Of a DNA stretch of 64,000 bases, positions 19,601 through 28,000 are shown one piece after another. Position 1 is the stretch's first letter. Each line of letters starts with the position of its first letter. The notes beneath the pieces were generated by a model, which ran no database searches, was not told where the DNA came from, and worked only from the letters and a program-made list of their open reading frames with translations. Source of the stretch: Clostridiales bacterium VE202-21. Its GTDB lineage: Bacteria > Bacillota > Clostridia > Lachnospirales > Lachnospiraceae. The stretch covers positions 1 through 64,000 of the forward strand of contig BAIF02000109.1 of assembly GCA_000509105.1 (NCBI GenBank), written 5' to 3'. A program made the position numbers and the translations under genes.

Positions 19601-20379
19601 CGGTATTCCCGGGAACGAACTGTGAATACGACAGCAAGAGAGCCTTTGAGCGCGCAGGGGCAAAGGTGATAACGAAGGTATTTAAGAATCTGGATGCGGA
19701 AGATATCCGTCATTCAGTTGCAGAGTTCGAAAACGCCATTTCACAGGCGCAGATGATCATGTTCCCGGGCGGTTTCAGTGCGGGGGATGAACCGGACGGT
19801 TCTGCCAAATTCTTCGCGACAGCCTTCCAGAATGCAAAGATCAAAGAGGCGGTAGAAAAACTGCTCAATGAGAGAGACGGACTTGCCCTTGGTGTGTGCA
19901 ACGGCTTCCAGGCCCTGATCAAACTGGGGCTTGTGCCTTACGGCACCATTACAGGCCAGAAGGAGGATTCTCCGACACTGACCTATAACACCATTGGACG
20001 CCATATCTCAAAGATGGTATACACAAAAGTGGTGACAAATAAATCTCCATGGCTTCAGGAGGCGTCTCTTGGCGGCGTGTATACGAATCCGGCATCCCAC
20101 GGGGAAGGGCGTTTTGTTGCCAGTGAAGAATGGCTGGATAAACTGTTTGCCAACGGTCAGGTTGCGACACAGTATTGTGACATTGACGGCGTGATCAGCA
20201 TGGATGAAGAGTGGAATGTCAACGGCTCTTACCGCGCAATTGAAGGAATCACAAGCCCGGACGGCCGTGTGCTTGGCAAGATGGCGCATTCGGAGAGAAG
20301 AGACAACTCGGTTGCCATAAATATTTATGGGGAACAGGACATGAAAATCTTTGAATCTGGTGTGAAATATTTCAAATAG
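16624..20379 (+). CDS. purL: Phosphoribosylformylglycinamidine synthase (single chain)
   Basis: This 1251-residue enzyme converts FGAR, glutamine and ATP to FGAM in step four of purine synthesis. It is the long form with all domains in one chain: an N-terminal PurS-like region, the linker with HCRHTTF (YWSDHCRHTTFSTEL), two AIRS-like ATP-binding repeats (including NETHNHPTEIEPFGGAATC split across the active site) and a C-terminal class I glutaminase with nucleophile cysteine in LGVCNGFQ and a C-terminal HSERR. I start it at ATG 16624, seven bases after AAGGAG. It stands alone, away from other pur genes except purA at 44.7 kb. A hairpin at 20404-20446 follows. Confidence 0.97.
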   Translation: MSNVRRVYVEKKPEFAVSAKELRHEIKHYLGIQTVTDVRVLIRYDVENLSDTTFEKACSGIFAEPPVDTLYKESFPLKEESHVFSVEYLPGQFDQRADSAEQCVQFIKEDEKPIIRTATTYVIEGTVTEEEFGAIKNHCINPVDSRETGMEKPETLVTVFEEPEDVKVFDGFQNMPQEELKKLYDSLGLAMTFKDFLHIQKYYSGEEHRDPTMTEIRVLDTYWSDHCRHTTFSTELKEITFGEGDYKEPIVNTYKQYLKDHSEIFAGREDKFVCLMDLALMAMRKLKKEGNLQDQEESEEINACSIVVPIKVDGVEEEWLINFKNETHNHPTEIEPFGGAATCLGGAIRDPLSGRTYVYQAMRVTGAADPTVSVKDTLKGKLPQKKLVRGAAAGYSSYGNQIGLATGAVKEIYHPDYVAKRMEIGAVLGAAPRRAVIRETSDPGDIIILLGGRTGRDGCGGATGSSKVHTEESIETCGAEVQKGNPPTERKIQRLFRREEVSALIKKCNDFGAGGVSVAIGELADGLRVDLDKVPKKYAGLDGTEIAISESQERMAVVVDPKDVKQFLDYAKEENLEAVEVAVVTESPRLVLLWRGKEIVNISRAFLDTNGAHQETSVEVEIPNKEDTIFVKEAVQDVKGKWLAMLSDLNVCSQKGLVEMFDGSIGAGSVFMPHGGKYQMTETQAMVAKVPVQNGSTDSVSMMSYGFDPYLSSWSPYHGAVYAVVESVAKIVAAGGDYRKIRFTFQEYFRRMTEDPKRWSQPFAALLGAYDAQLGFGLPSIGGKDSMSGTFQDIDVPPTLVSFAVDMATEKDIITPELKKAGNKLVWMRIEKDGYDLPVYGQLMDQYGKFESDIHNGKIVSAYALDRHGVMAAVSKMAFGNGLGLKIEHSLDAGELFAPAFGDLVAEVPADQVGELAISYTVIGEVTDDGIFSYGNTEITLCEAKTAWTETLEKVFATRSSADSKEVLEDNLYDTKDIHICSHKIGQPTVFIPVFPGTNCEYDSKRAFERAGAKVITKVFKNLDAEDIRHSVAEFENAISQAQMIMFPGGFSAGDEPDGSAKFFATAFQNAKIKEAVEKLLNERDGLALGVCNGFQALIKLGLVPYGTITGQKEDSPTLTYNTIGRHISKMVYTKVVTNKSPWLQEASLGGVYTNPASHGEGRFVASEEWLDKLFANGQVATQYCDIDGVISMDEEWNVNGSYRAIEGITSPDGRVLGKMAHSERRDNSVAINIYGEQDMKIFESGVKYFK

Positions 20380-20403
20380 ATCTAAATTATTACAATAAAA
20401 AGT

Positions 20404-20446
20404 GGCCGTATCCGCTGTACGAAATATTTAAAAATGGGATACGGCC
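20404..20446 (+). terminator. Hairpin after purL
   Basis: GGCCGTATCC (20404-20413) is inverted against GGATACGGCC (20437-20446) with a 23-base loop, 25 bases after the purL stop. The T run after it is short, so termination strength is uncertain. Confidence 0.6.
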
Positions 20447-20529
20447 CGTGTTTATAAGGGGTTCCATGATCAGCGCCGGATGAAGTTTCTGATTTGTTAA
20501 AAAAATTTGAAAAAACAGGAAAAAAGGTG

Positions 20530-20559
20530 TTGACATTTGATGAAAAATAATAGTATAAT
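20530..20559 (+). promoter_or_regulatory. tRNA operon promoter
   Basis: TTGACA (20530-20535) and TATAAT (20554-20559) are both perfect consensus boxes, with an 18-base spacer, about 50 bases before tRNA-Val. Confidence 0.85.
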
Positions 20560-20612
20560 AGCAAAGCGGGTTGCGGGTGAGACAAACACTTAAACGCAGA
20601 CCGGGAGAATAT

Positions 20613-20685
20613 GGGATCTTAGCTCAGCTGGGAGAGCATCTGCCTTACAAGCAGAGGGTCATAGGTTCGAGCCCTATAGGTCCCA
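20613..20685 (+). tRNA. tRNA-Val (TAC)
   Basis: The 73-base sequence folds into a cloverleaf with acceptor GGGATCT/AGGTCCC, D-arm TAGCTCAGCTGGGAGAGCA, anticodon loop CTTACAA with anticodon TAC, and the T-arm GGTTCGAGCCC. CCA is not encoded. Confidence 0.97.
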
Positions 20686-20706
20686 TAACTTTCTAAAATT
20701 TTATAT

Positions 20707-20780
20707 GGCGGAATAGCTCAGTTGGCTAGAGCACACGGTTCATACCCGTGGTGTCGCTGGTTCAAATCCAGTTTCCGCTA
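20707..20780 (+). tRNA. tRNA-Met (CAT), elongator type
   Basis: The 74-base cloverleaf has acceptor GGCGGAA/TTCCGCT, anticodon stem CACGG/CCGTG with loop TTCATAC (anticodon CAT) and T-loop TTCAAAT. The anticodon stem lacks the three G:C pairs of initiator tRNA, so it reads internal Met codons. It lies 21 bases after tRNA-Val in the same transcript. Confidence 0.94.
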
Positions 20781-20785
20781 CTGAG

Positions 20786-20813
20786 AAGCTTCGGAAATTT
20801 CCGAAGCTTTTTT
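20786..20813 (+). terminator. Terminator of the tRNA operon
   Basis: AAGCTTCGGAAA is inverted against TTTCCGAAGCTT and ends in a T run, starting six bases after tRNA-Met. Confidence 0.93.
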
Positions 20814-20886
20814 GTGTCTGATTATGGCAATACTTATCTAAGTATGTTAGAATCAGAGAATGAGAAATTAAACGGAGGACAAACAA

Positions 20887-21432
20887 ATGAATGAAAAATC
20901 CTGGCTCGTTTTGAGAATTGTAGCCGGCCTGTATGTGATCTATCTGGGGTACCAGATCGTAAGCGGGATGCTTACTGAAAGACCCGAAAACATGGTGTTT
21001 ATGATGACCGCGGGTATCTTGTTTATTGTGATAGGAGCGGTGATCGTGATTGTATCCGCAAAAAGCGTAATCGCAATGAGAAACAAAATGCAGAACGAAG
21101 AAGAGGCATCTTCAGAGGAAGACAATTCTGAAGATGCAATAGAAGCAGATTCTGAGGAGGAGACTTCTTCAGAAAAGGAAGATACCGAGGAGGAGTCTGC
21201 GGCGGAAATGCCTTCCGGGAAGGAAGACACAGATTCCATGGAGACAGATTCTTCAGATGATAGAAAAGTGAATCCAAATGATGACAGTGAGAAGAATAAC
21301 AGGACGAAAACTGCAGAAGCTATGGAGGACGATGCAGCCCAGGACACAGTTACATCTGCAGATACACTGATAGATCTAAACGGGGATACCACGGAAGAGT
21401 CAATGGAAGAGACTGACGACGAAGAAAGATAG
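20887..21432 (+). CDS. Small membrane protein with long acidic tail, function unknown
   Basis: I do not recognise a family. The 181-residue protein has two transmembrane helices (about 6-26 and 38-62) and then a disordered tail of about 115 residues that is almost entirely Glu, Asp, Ser and Thr. A GGAGGAC ribosome binding site supports the start. The tail is probably cytoplasmic and may bind basic proteins or cations; that is inference. It lies 24 bases upstream of ispF and may be cotranscribed with it. Confidence 0.75.
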   Translation: MNEKSWLVLRIVAGLYVIYLGYQIVSGMLTERPENMVFMMTAGILFIVIGAVIVIVSAKSVIAMRNKMQNEEEASSEEDNSEDAIEADSEEETSSEKEDTEEESAAEMPSGKEDTDSMETDSSDDRKVNPNDDSEKNNRTKTAEAMEDDAAQDTVTSADTLIDLNGDTTEESMEETDDEER

Positions 21433-21456
21433 AATATGAATAAGGAGTGACAGAAC

Positions 21457-22002
21457 ATGCGTGTAGGTATGGGATATGATGTACACAGGCTGGTCGAAGG
21501 CAGAAAGCTGATTCTCGGAGGAGTAGAGATACCATATGAGAAGGGACTTCAGGGACATTCGGATGCAGATGTGGTTGTACATGCCATTATGGATGCGCTT
21601 CTCGGAGCAGCGGCACTGGGGGATATCGGAAAGCATTTTCCGGATACAGACCCGCAGTACAAAGGCATTTCCAGCATCAGGCTGCTGGAGCATGTAGCAG
21701 CACTTCTGGATGACAAGCAATTTGTGATAGAGAACATTGATGCGACCATTGTTGCGCAGCAGCCCAAGATGCGCCCATATATAGATGAGATGATAAAGAA
21801 TGTGGCGGATGCACTGAATCTTATGCCTGACCAGGTCAATATCAAGGCAACAACGGAAGAGGGGCTTGGATTTACAGGGCGCGGAGAGGGGATTTCCTCT
21901 CAGGCGGTGTGCGCTCTGGAAAAGATTATGAACTACAGCAGCTACGATGTAACCCCGAATCCAAATGGATGCGAGGGCTGCAAGGGCTGTCCCAGGCAGT
22001 AA
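21457..22002 (+). CDS. ispF: 2-C-methyl-D-erythritol 2,4-cyclodiphosphate synthase
   Basis: IspF closes CDP-ME-2-phosphate into MEcPP in the MEP isoprenoid pathway. The protein shows the metal-binding D-x-H (GYDVHRL, residues 8-10), [10 protein letters not shown], the [11 protein letters not shown] block and the C-terminal [17 protein letters not shown]. The core ends near residue 157 as usual, but this protein has 181 residues: an additional C-terminal tail ends in [11 protein letters not shown] with three closely spaced cysteines. In Bacillus ispF also lies upstream of cysE-cysS, so the location is conserved. Confidence 0.96.
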   Translation: MRVGMGYDVHRLVEGRKLILGGVEIPYEKGLQGHSDADVVVHAIMDALLGAAALGDIGKHFPDTDPQYKGISSIRLLEHVAALLDDKQFVIENIDATIVAQQPKMRPYIDEMIKNVADALNLMPDQVNIKATTEEGLGFTGRGEGISSQAVCALEKIMNYSSYDVTPNPNGCEGCKGCPRQ

Positions 22003-22021
22003 GAAAAGAGGGGAATATAGA

Positions 22022-23149
22022 ATGCAGCTTCGAAAGCTTGACAGCAGTGAACACAGCGGGACAAGAGCGCTGTGGGAGAAGGTATTTCCGGAAGACAGCA
22101 AAGCATTTCTGGACTACTATTATTTTATAAAGACCAGGAACAATCAGATCTATGTAATTGAGGAGGATGGAGCTGTCCGTTCCATGCTCCAGCTTAATCC
22201 TTACATGCTGAGGATCGGCGGGACACAGCAGTTATGCAATTATATCATTGCCGTGGCAACGGAGGAGGCATACAGAAAGAGGGGCTATATGGGCCGTTTG
22301 CTCAAAGCTTCTATGATGGACATGTATAAACTGAAGCAGCCATTTACTTTCCTCATGCCGGCAGCGGAGGCCATATACAGGCCTTATGATTTCCGGTTTG
22401 TCTACGCGCAGATCCAGGAAGAATCCTGCGGAGAACCAGGTTCCATGTCAGTCAGCATGTCGGACGCCGGCTTATCGGATGCCGGTGCAATGGCCGTATT
22501 TTTCAATGCCCATTTTGCCGCTCAATATCAGGTCTGCGCCGTGCGCGACGACCAGTATTACCAGACGATGTTATTCGAGCAGCAGAGTGAAAACGGGGGT
22601 ATAAAACTATTAAAACAAGACGGCGCTATAGCTGGAATGTTCGCGTATGCCAGGGAGGAGAACACGCTCGAGATCCGAGAGGCCCTTTACCTACCCGGAT
22701 TCGAAGCTGAATTCCAGAAAGCCGTATACCAGATGCGGGCAGAACATGGCGTTCCTGCAAAGATATACGCAGGCAGAGAAAATGCCCGGAGCAGGAAAGT
22801 ACCACTCATCATGGTACGTATTCTTCACCTGGAGACACTTCTGGCTTCTATGAGGGCAAAAGCAGGCAGGGAGATAAACTGCTCCTTTGCAGTACTTGAT
22901 TCCATCATCACAAAAAACAGCAGAGTCTGGAGGCTGAAGAGCAGCGGGGAGAATCCGGATATACAGGTCTCAGAAACAGAGGACTCGGAAGGAGTGCTTA
23001 CAATAGACTCCCTGACAGCTTTGCTGTTCGGTTACCAGACAATAGATGAAATCAGCCGTGAAGAAGGCGTAATCCTTACACCGAGGCTGAAACAGGAACT
23101 GGGGAAACTAGAGCCATTACGCCCCCTCTACCTCAATGAAATCGTGTAA
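22022..23149 (+). CDS. GNAT-family N-acetyltransferase (Eis-like, multi-domain)
   Basis: This 375-residue protein has an N-terminal GNAT domain with the acetyl-CoA loop in VATEEAYRKRGYMGRLLKA (about residues 75-93) and an additional middle and C-terminal region ending in a sterol-carrier-like segment (LTALLFGYQTIDEI), the layout of Eis-type acetyltransferases. The substrate is unknown; relatives modify amines, including aminoglycosides or peptides. I start at ATG 22022, which follows AGAGGGG and begins 20 bases after the ispF stop. It lies in the usual ispF-to-cysE interval but has no counterpart there in Bacillus. Confidence 0.82.
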   Translation: MQLRKLDSSEHSGTRALWEKVFPEDSKAFLDYYYFIKTRNNQIYVIEEDGAVRSMLQLNPYMLRIGGTQQLCNYIIAVATEEAYRKRGYMGRLLKASMMDMYKLKQPFTFLMPAAEAIYRPYDFRFVYAQIQEESCGEPGSMSVSMSDAGLSDAGAMAVFFNAHFAAQYQVCAVRDDQYYQTMLFEQQSENGGIKLLKQDGAIAGMFAYAREENTLEIREALYLPGFEAEFQKAVYQMRAEHGVPAKIYAGRENARSRKVPLIMVRILHLETLLASMRAKAGREINCSFAVLDSIITKNSRVWRLKSSGENPDIQVSETEDSEGVLTIDSLTALLFGYQTIDEISREEGVILTPRLKQELGKLEPLRPLYLNEIV

Positions 23150-23282
23150 TGTGGGGTGTTAGCTGGGCGCATCAAATGGGAAAGGGCTGAACACTCCCGG
23201 ACAGGTGTCCCCACCTCGCGCTCCAAAATTCAGTTGACAAATTTCTCTTTTTTGCATAAGATATATCTATATTGATTTTGTG

Positions 23283-23530
23283 AAAGGCTATGAACGGAAA
23301 GAGTAGCTGATTCCGAGATTGCAGAGAGGGACCATCACCGGCTGTAAGTGGTTCTAAAGGAGGAGTCTGTGAAGTGCGTCCGGGAGCTGATTCTGTAAAC
23401 GCGGCGGGATGCTGTGAGTAGCGGAATACGTTTGGCATACGTTACATGCAGTGAGTGAAAGAAGTAATTCTTTTAATAGAGTGGAACCGCGGATATGACT
23501 TCGTCTCTAACAAGAGACGGGGTCTTTTTT
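23283..23530 (+). promoter_or_regulatory. T-box leader, cysteine-specific, before cysE-cysS
   Basis: The canonical T-box sequence GTGGAACCGCG is at 23481-23491, preceded by a long structured stem I region. The probable specifier codon is TGC (Cys) at 23375-23377 within GAAGTGCG. The intrinsic terminator is CGTCTCT/AGAGACG at about 23502-23519 followed by TTTTTT. Uncharged tRNA-Cys should stabilise the antiterminator and allow transcription of the downstream genes. An upstream promoter was not fixed, but TTGACA at 23234 is a candidate -35 box. Confidence 0.93.
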
Positions 23531-23631
23531 ATGATACCGGAAATTCCTCTGGAATTTCGGGCAGGTGAAGTGGATTGAAATGAAAGCAGAGTTGGTAAAT
23601 ATTGTATGCGATTGGTATGGAGGATCATGAA

Positions 23632-24393
23632 ATGGGAATTATATCTTATATTAAGAATGAGATTCAGGTCATCCGGGAGCGGGATCCTGCGATTAAATCT
23701 AATATGGAGGTCTTGCTTTACCCGAGTTTTAAAGTTATACTTAGGTACAGAGTTGCACACAAGCTGTATCTGAAGAAACATTATTTCCTGGCCAGATGGA
23801 TGTCACAGAAGGCTGCGAGAAAGACTGGGATTGAGATTCATCCCGGCGCCACCATTGGGAAAGGACTGTTTATTGACCACGGAAGCGGCGTTATTATCGG
23901 GGAGACGACGATCATCGGAGACAATGTAACGCTTTATCAGGGCGTGACCCTGGGGGGAACGGGAAAAGAGCAGGGAAAGCGGCATCCTACGCTGAAGGAT
24001 AATGTCATGGTCAGCGCAGGGGCTAAGATACTCGGGTCTTTTACGATTGGGGAAAACTCTAAGATAGGGGCTGGTTCGGTTGTGTTGGAGGAGGTGCCTC
24101 CGAACTGTACTGTAGTCGGCGTGCCGGGGCGTATTGTGCGGATGGGTGACCAGAAGGTACCGAGGACGGATATGGATCAGATACATCTGCCTGACCCGGT
24201 TCTGAATGATATCAGGGAGCTTCAGAATGATAACATACGCCTGTATAAGCAGCTGAAAGAAATGGAGAGGCATATGCGCTGTATGCTGCCGGACGGCGAT
24301 GAATTTGCGGAAAATACGGAGCCAGCAGAAGCACAGTGCAGCGGATGCAGAGAAAAAGAAAAGAAAGAGGAGAAATCAGATGAAACTATATAA
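23632..24393 (+). CDS. cysE: Serine O-acetyltransferase
   Basis: CysE acetylates serine with acetyl-CoA, the first step of cysteine synthesis. The 253-residue protein has the N-terminal helical domain and then the left-handed beta-helix hexapeptide repeats ([18 protein letters not shown] with catalytic His-Asp, [18 protein letters not shown]). The C-terminal tail is long, charged and contains a CSGC pair, longer than in many homologues. I start at ATG 23632 because GGAGG lies eight bases before it, although in-frame TTG 23602 and ATG 23617 exist. The 3' end overlaps cysS by 14 bases. Confidence 0.96.
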   Translation: MGIISYIKNEIQVIRERDPAIKSNMEVLLYPSFKVILRYRVAHKLYLKKHYFLARWMSQKAARKTGIEIHPGATIGKGLFIDHGSGVIIGETTIIGDNVTLYQGVTLGGTGKEQGKRHPTLKDNVMVSAGAKILGSFTIGENSKIGAGSVVLEEVPPNCTVVGVPGRIVRMGDQKVPRTDMDQIHLPDPVLNDIRELQNDNIRLYKQLKEMERHMRCMLPDGDEFAENTEPAEAQCSGCREKEKKEEKSDETI

Positions 24394-25786
24394 TACACTT
24401 ACTAAAAGAAAAGAAGAATTCGTACCTATAGAGGAAGGCAAAGTCAGAATGTATGTCTGCGGGCCTACAGTTTATAACTTTATCCATATAGGGAATGCAA
24501 GGCCGATGATCGTCTTTGACACGGTCAGAAGGTATTTTGAATATAAAGGTTACGATGTGAATTTTGTTTCCAACTTTACAGATGTAGATGACAAGATCAT
24601 CAAAAAAGCAATCGAAGAAGGCGTTACTGCGGATGAGATTTCCAAACGTTACATTGCAGAATGTAAGAAAGACATGGAAGGCATGAACGTGAAACCTGCC
24701 ACAAAGCATCCTCTGGCAACAGAAGAAATCTGTGGTATGGTGGATATGATCGGAGCACTGATCGAGAAGGGATTTGCATACGAGAAAAACGGAACGGTAT
24801 ATTATCGTACGAGAAAGTTTAAAGATTACGGAAAACTTTCCCATAAGAATCTGGATGACCTTCAATCCGGCGGCCGTTCACTCCTTGTAACGGGAGAGGA
24901 CGAAAAGGAAGATTCTCTGGACTTTGTGTTATGGAAGCCAAAAAAAGAAGGCGAACCGGCATGGGAGTCTCCATGGAGCGAAGGACGTCCGGGCTGGCAT
25001 ATCGAGTGCTCTGAGATGTCTAAAAAATATCTGGGAGAGCAGATCGATATTCATGCAGGAGGGGAAGATCTGATATTCCCGCATCATGAGAATGAGATTG
25101 CTCAGAGTGAGGCTGCGAACGGCAAAGAATTTGCCCGCTACTGGATGCACAACGCATTCCTGAACATTGACAACAGGAAAATGTCAAAATCACTGGGAAA
25201 CTTCTTTACCGTAAGGGAGATCAGCGAAAAATATGACCTTCAGGTTCTGCGATTTTTCATGCTCAGCGCGCATTACAGAAGTCCTCTGAATTTCAGTGCA
25301 GAGCTTATGGACGCTGCCGCAACGGGACTGGAGAGAATCATAACCGCGGCTGACAATCTGAAATTCCTGAAGGGCAATGCGAAAGTGCAGGATATGACAG
25401 ACGCGGAGAAGGAAGCATTTGCAAAAACACAGGAATATGTTGACAGCTTTGAGCGGGCGATGGACGATGATTTCAATACGGCAGACGCAATTTCCTCTGT
25501 ATTCGAGCTCGTTAAATATATCAATACGAATACAGACGGTGAAAGCTCAGCAGAATATCTGCAGAACCTGCGAGATCTGCTTGTTAAGCTGACAGATGTT
25601 CTGGGAATTATCGTGGAGAAGGACGAGGAGATGCTGGCAGAAGACATCGAAGCACTGATTGAAGAACGCCAGGCAGCGAGAAAGGCGAAAAATTTTGCCA
25701 GAGCAGACGAGATCAGGGACGAACTGCTCTCCAGAGGAATCGTCCTGGAGGATACCCGAGAAGGAGTAAAATGGAAGAAAGCATAA
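24380..25786 (+). CDS. cysS: Cysteinyl-tRNA synthetase
   Basis: This 468-residue class I enzyme charges tRNA-Cys. Visible features are the zinc ligand cysteine in [17 protein letters not shown] with the HIGN signature, [23 protein letters not shown] and the KMSKSLGNF loop. The start at 24380 has AGAGGAGAA upstream and lies inside the 3' end of cysE. Its 3' end overlaps mrnC by 16 bases. Pairing of cysE and cysS under one Cys T-box couples the making of cysteine to its charging. Confidence 0.98.
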   Translation: MKLYNTLTKRKEEFVPIEEGKVRMYVCGPTVYNFIHIGNARPMIVFDTVRRYFEYKGYDVNFVSNFTDVDDKIIKKAIEEGVTADEISKRYIAECKKDMEGMNVKPATKHPLATEEICGMVDMIGALIEKGFAYEKNGTVYYRTRKFKDYGKLSHKNLDDLQSGGRSLLVTGEDEKEDSLDFVLWKPKKEGEPAWESPWSEGRPGWHIECSEMSKKYLGEQIDIHAGGEDLIFPHHENEIAQSEAANGKEFARYWMHNAFLNIDNRKMSKSLGNFFTVREISEKYDLQVLRFFMLSAHYRSPLNFSAELMDAAATGLERIITAADNLKFLKGNAKVQDMTDAEKEAFAKTQEYVDSFERAMDDDFNTADAISSVFELVKYINTNTDGESSAEYLQNLRDLLVKLTDVLGIIVEKDEEMLAEDIEALIEERQAARKAKNFARADEIRDELLSRGIVLEDTREGVKWKKA

Positions 25787-26214
25787 ATTTAGATTTTCAT
25801 GATTATATAACGGAAGTATTAAGTCTTCAAGAGGTGGATGCTGACAGCTATTCACCTCTTGTTCTGGCGTTTATCGGTGATTGCGTCTACGATCTGGTTA
25901 TCAAGTCTATGATCATCAGCCGGGGAAATAAACAGGTGCATAAACTGCATGAAGAGACAAGCAGATTTGTACAGGCGTCCACCCAGTCTCTGATGATGCG
26001 CACAATGCAGCAGCACCTGACAGAAGAAGAGCATGCCATCTACAGAAGGGGCAGAAATGCCAAATCTGTATCACCGGCAAAGAATCAGTCCATCACGGAT
26101 TACAGGAGGGCAACGGGATTTGAGGCGCTGCTCGGTTACCTGTATCTAAAAAAGGATTATGAAAGGCTCATGGCTCTGGTAAAAGCAGGACTGGACAGCC
26201 TGAGTGAAATTTAA
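25771..26214 (+). CDS. mrnC: Mini-ribonuclease III
   Basis: This 147-residue protein is an RNase III catalytic domain without the double-stranded RNA-binding domain, the hallmark of Mini-III, which matures 23S rRNA in Bacillus. The acidic motif [13 protein letters not shown] and the later [23 protein letters not shown] helix with its Glu match the family. It overlaps cysS by 16 bases and is followed by rlmB, the same order as in Bacillus (cysS-mrnC-rlmB). Two rRNA-maturation genes therefore ride in the cysteine operon. Confidence 0.94.
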   Translation: MEESINLDFHDYITEVLSLQEVDADSYSPLVLAFIGDCVYDLVIKSMIISRGNKQVHKLHEETSRFVQASTQSLMMRTMQQHLTEEEHAIYRRGRNAKSVSPAKNQSITDYRRATGFEALLGYLYLKKDYERLMALVKAGLDSLSEI

Positions 26215-26280
26215 GCGAAACAGTATAGTCAAAGACCAGGGGAACATCCGTGATTTCTTTGGATATAAATGGAGAATATA

Positions 26281-27051
26281 ATGCAGGAAAATAATAGAAA
26301 TGAAAGAGAACAAAACGACAATACGCTGATAATTGAAGGCCGCAATGCAGTGCTGGAGGCTTTCCGTTCAGGCAGGCCGATTGATAAAGTATTCATATTG
26401 GATGGGTGCCAGGATGGTCCGATACGGACAATAGTCAGGGAGGCGAAAAAGCACGATACCATATTAAATTTTGTGGGAAAGGAAAGACTGTCGCAGCTTT
26501 CGGAAACAGGCAAGCATCAGGGTGTGGTGGCCTGTGCTGCTGCATACGAGTATGCAGATATCGAAGATATGTTCAAACTTGCAGAAAAAAAGGGTGAGGA
26601 TCCGTTTTTTATTCTGCTGGATAATATAGAAGACCCGCATAACTTGGGTGCAATCATCCGTACGGCGAATCTGGCGGGGGCCCATGGCGTTATCATACCA
26701 AAACGCAGGGCAGTCGGCCTGACAGCTGTAGTGGCGAAGACTTCCGCGGGCGCACTGAATTATACGCCGGTGGCGAAGGTAACAAACCTGGCGAAGACAA
26801 TGGAAGAATTAAAGGAACGGGGTATGTGGTTCGTCTGCGCGGATATGGGCGGAGAATTCATGTACAAACTGAATCTGACCGGCCCCATTGGGCTTGTGAT
26901 CGGGAGCGAAGGGGAAGGTGTGGGACGTCTTGTAAAAGAAAAGTGTGATTTTATTGCCGCTATTCCTATGAAAGGCGAGATCGACTCCCTGAATGCATCC
27001 GTAGCGGCGGGGGTGCTGGCCTACGAGATTGTCCGACAGAGAATGCTCTAA
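26281..27051 (+). CDS. rlmB: 23S rRNA (guanosine-2'-O-)-methyltransferase RlmB / TrmH family
   Basis: This 256-residue SPOUT methyltransferase has an N-terminal substrate-binding domain (IIEGRNAVLEAFRSGRPIDKV) and the C-terminal knot with DNIEDPHNLGAIIRTANLAG, IIGSEGEG-like GSEGEGVGRLV and IPMKGEIDSLNASVAAGV. These are the three TrmH motifs. RlmB methylates a guanosine in 23S rRNA. I start at ATG 26281 because GGAG sits at 26271-26274. It lies downstream of mrnC and upstream of sigH; the yacP gene that lies here in Bacillus is absent. Confidence 0.93.
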   Translation: MQENNRNEREQNDNTLIIEGRNAVLEAFRSGRPIDKVFILDGCQDGPIRTIVREAKKHDTILNFVGKERLSQLSETGKHQGVVACAAAYEYADIEDMFKLAEKKGEDPFFILLDNIEDPHNLGAIIRTANLAGAHGVIIPKRRAVGLTAVVAKTSAGALNYTPVAKVTNLAKTMEELKERGMWFVCADMGGEFMYKLNLTGPIGLVIGSEGEGVGRLVKEKCDFIAAIPMKGEIDSLNASVAAGVLAYEIVRQRML

Positions 27052-27105
27052 AAAGGGCGTGATTTTCAATAGAGCAGAGGATTACCGTTGGAAAGGAAAA
27101 GGCCG

Positions 27106-27720
27106 ATGGAGAAATATGACACACTTGCAGATGAACAGTTGATATTGGAGTTTCGAAAAGGTAATTCAGAAATTATGGATTATCTGATGGTAAAGTATAA
27201 AACCATGGTTCGTAAAAAAGCGAGAGCTATGTATCTCATAGGCGGTGAGAATGAAGATCTGATACAGGAAGGTATGATAGGGCTGATTAAGGCAGTAAGG
27301 GACTTCAGTCCTTCTCAGGGCGCCTCCTTTGCCAGCTTTGCAGAACTGTGTGTGTCCCGGCAGATGTATACGGCAATAGAGGCATCCAAGAGAAAAAAGC
27401 ATATGCCGCTTAATTCTTATATTTCCCTGTATGAGGCCGGGGAAGGCACGGATGAGGAAAAAAAGATACCTCTGATTGATACGATAGAACCTGTTGTGGA
27501 AAATAATCCGGAGACCTTGTATTTTGGCAGAGAGATGACAGAGGTATTTGTGGAGGAACTGAAAGGAAATCTCAGTGCCCTGGAAAACCATGTGTTGTAT
27601 CTGCATCTGATGGGAACGGATTATAAAACTATAGCCGAGCTGCTGGGAAAAAGTCCCAAAGCCATAGACAACGCGCTCCAGCGGATTCGGGGAAAGGCCG
27701 AGAAGCTGCTGGCAAGATAG
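27106..27720 (+). CDS. sigH: RNA polymerase sigma factor SigH (Spo0H)-like
   Basis: This 204-residue sigma-70 family protein has region 2 (LIQEGMIGLIKAVRDFSPSQGASFASFAELCVSRQM, split over 2.2-2.4) and region 4 with the final helix-turn-helix (YKTIAELLGKSPKAIDNALQRIR). The sequence and the position after cysS-mrnC-rlmB match SigH, which drives early sporulation and stationary-phase genes. I use ATG 27106; an in-frame TTG at 27088 has no better ribosome binding site. A terminator follows at 27812-27848, so it ends the operon. Confidence 0.92.
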   Translation: MEKYDTLADEQLILEFRKGNSEIMDYLMVKYKTMVRKKARAMYLIGGENEDLIQEGMIGLIKAVRDFSPSQGASFASFAELCVSRQMYTAIEASKRKKHMPLNSYISLYEAGEGTDEEKKIPLIDTIEPVVENNPETLYFGREMTEVFVEELKGNLSALENHVLYLHLMGTDYKTIAELLGKSPKAIDNALQRIRGKAEKLLAR

Positions 27721-27811
27721 CGGTTTTTCTGCCTTATATACGAGATGAGGACAAGGCAAAGAGCTGTATCAGCTCAGACAGGCTGAACTGTTACAATGAG
27801 ATAGATGAAAG

Positions 27812-27848
27812 AATCTGGTAATGACGGAAAGGTCTTGCCAGATTTTTT
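27812..27848 (+). terminator. Terminator of the cysE-sigH operon
   Basis: AATCTGG (27812-27818) pairs with CCAGATT (27838-27844), followed by a T run. It lies about 90 bases after the sigH stop. Confidence 0.75.
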
Positions 27849-28000
27849 GATTTAAGAGGCAGATGCCCATGGAGCGTGCCTGAAAATTCTTTGTTGCAAT
27901 ATGCCGCTTCACTTTACGGTCTGAACAGTCACAACAAGCAAAGTTACTATGAACGGCCTATGGGCCGTGCATAGTAAACAAGCAACTCATTATTTGGAGT
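27849..28000. other. Intergenic region with 34-base hairpin palindrome
   Basis: No gene is seen. TTACTATG (27944-27951) and ACGGCC (27953-27958) pair with GGCCGT (27963-27968) and CATAGTAA (27970-27977) with one A:G mismatch, giving a long hairpin with a four-base loop. It is not followed by T residues, so it is not an ordinary terminator. Its function is unknown. Confidence 0.6.

Noticed and set aside
20940..21458. Minus-strand Ser-rich frame opposite the acidic membrane protein gene
   Set aside because: It is the complement of Glu/Asp codons, which yields Ser/Leu; the plus-strand frame has a GGAGG-type ribosome binding site.
2736..27793. Shared CTGAACTGTTA at 2753 and 27783 as another repeat family
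   Set aside because: Only about 11 bases match, which is expected by chance in a window of this size.
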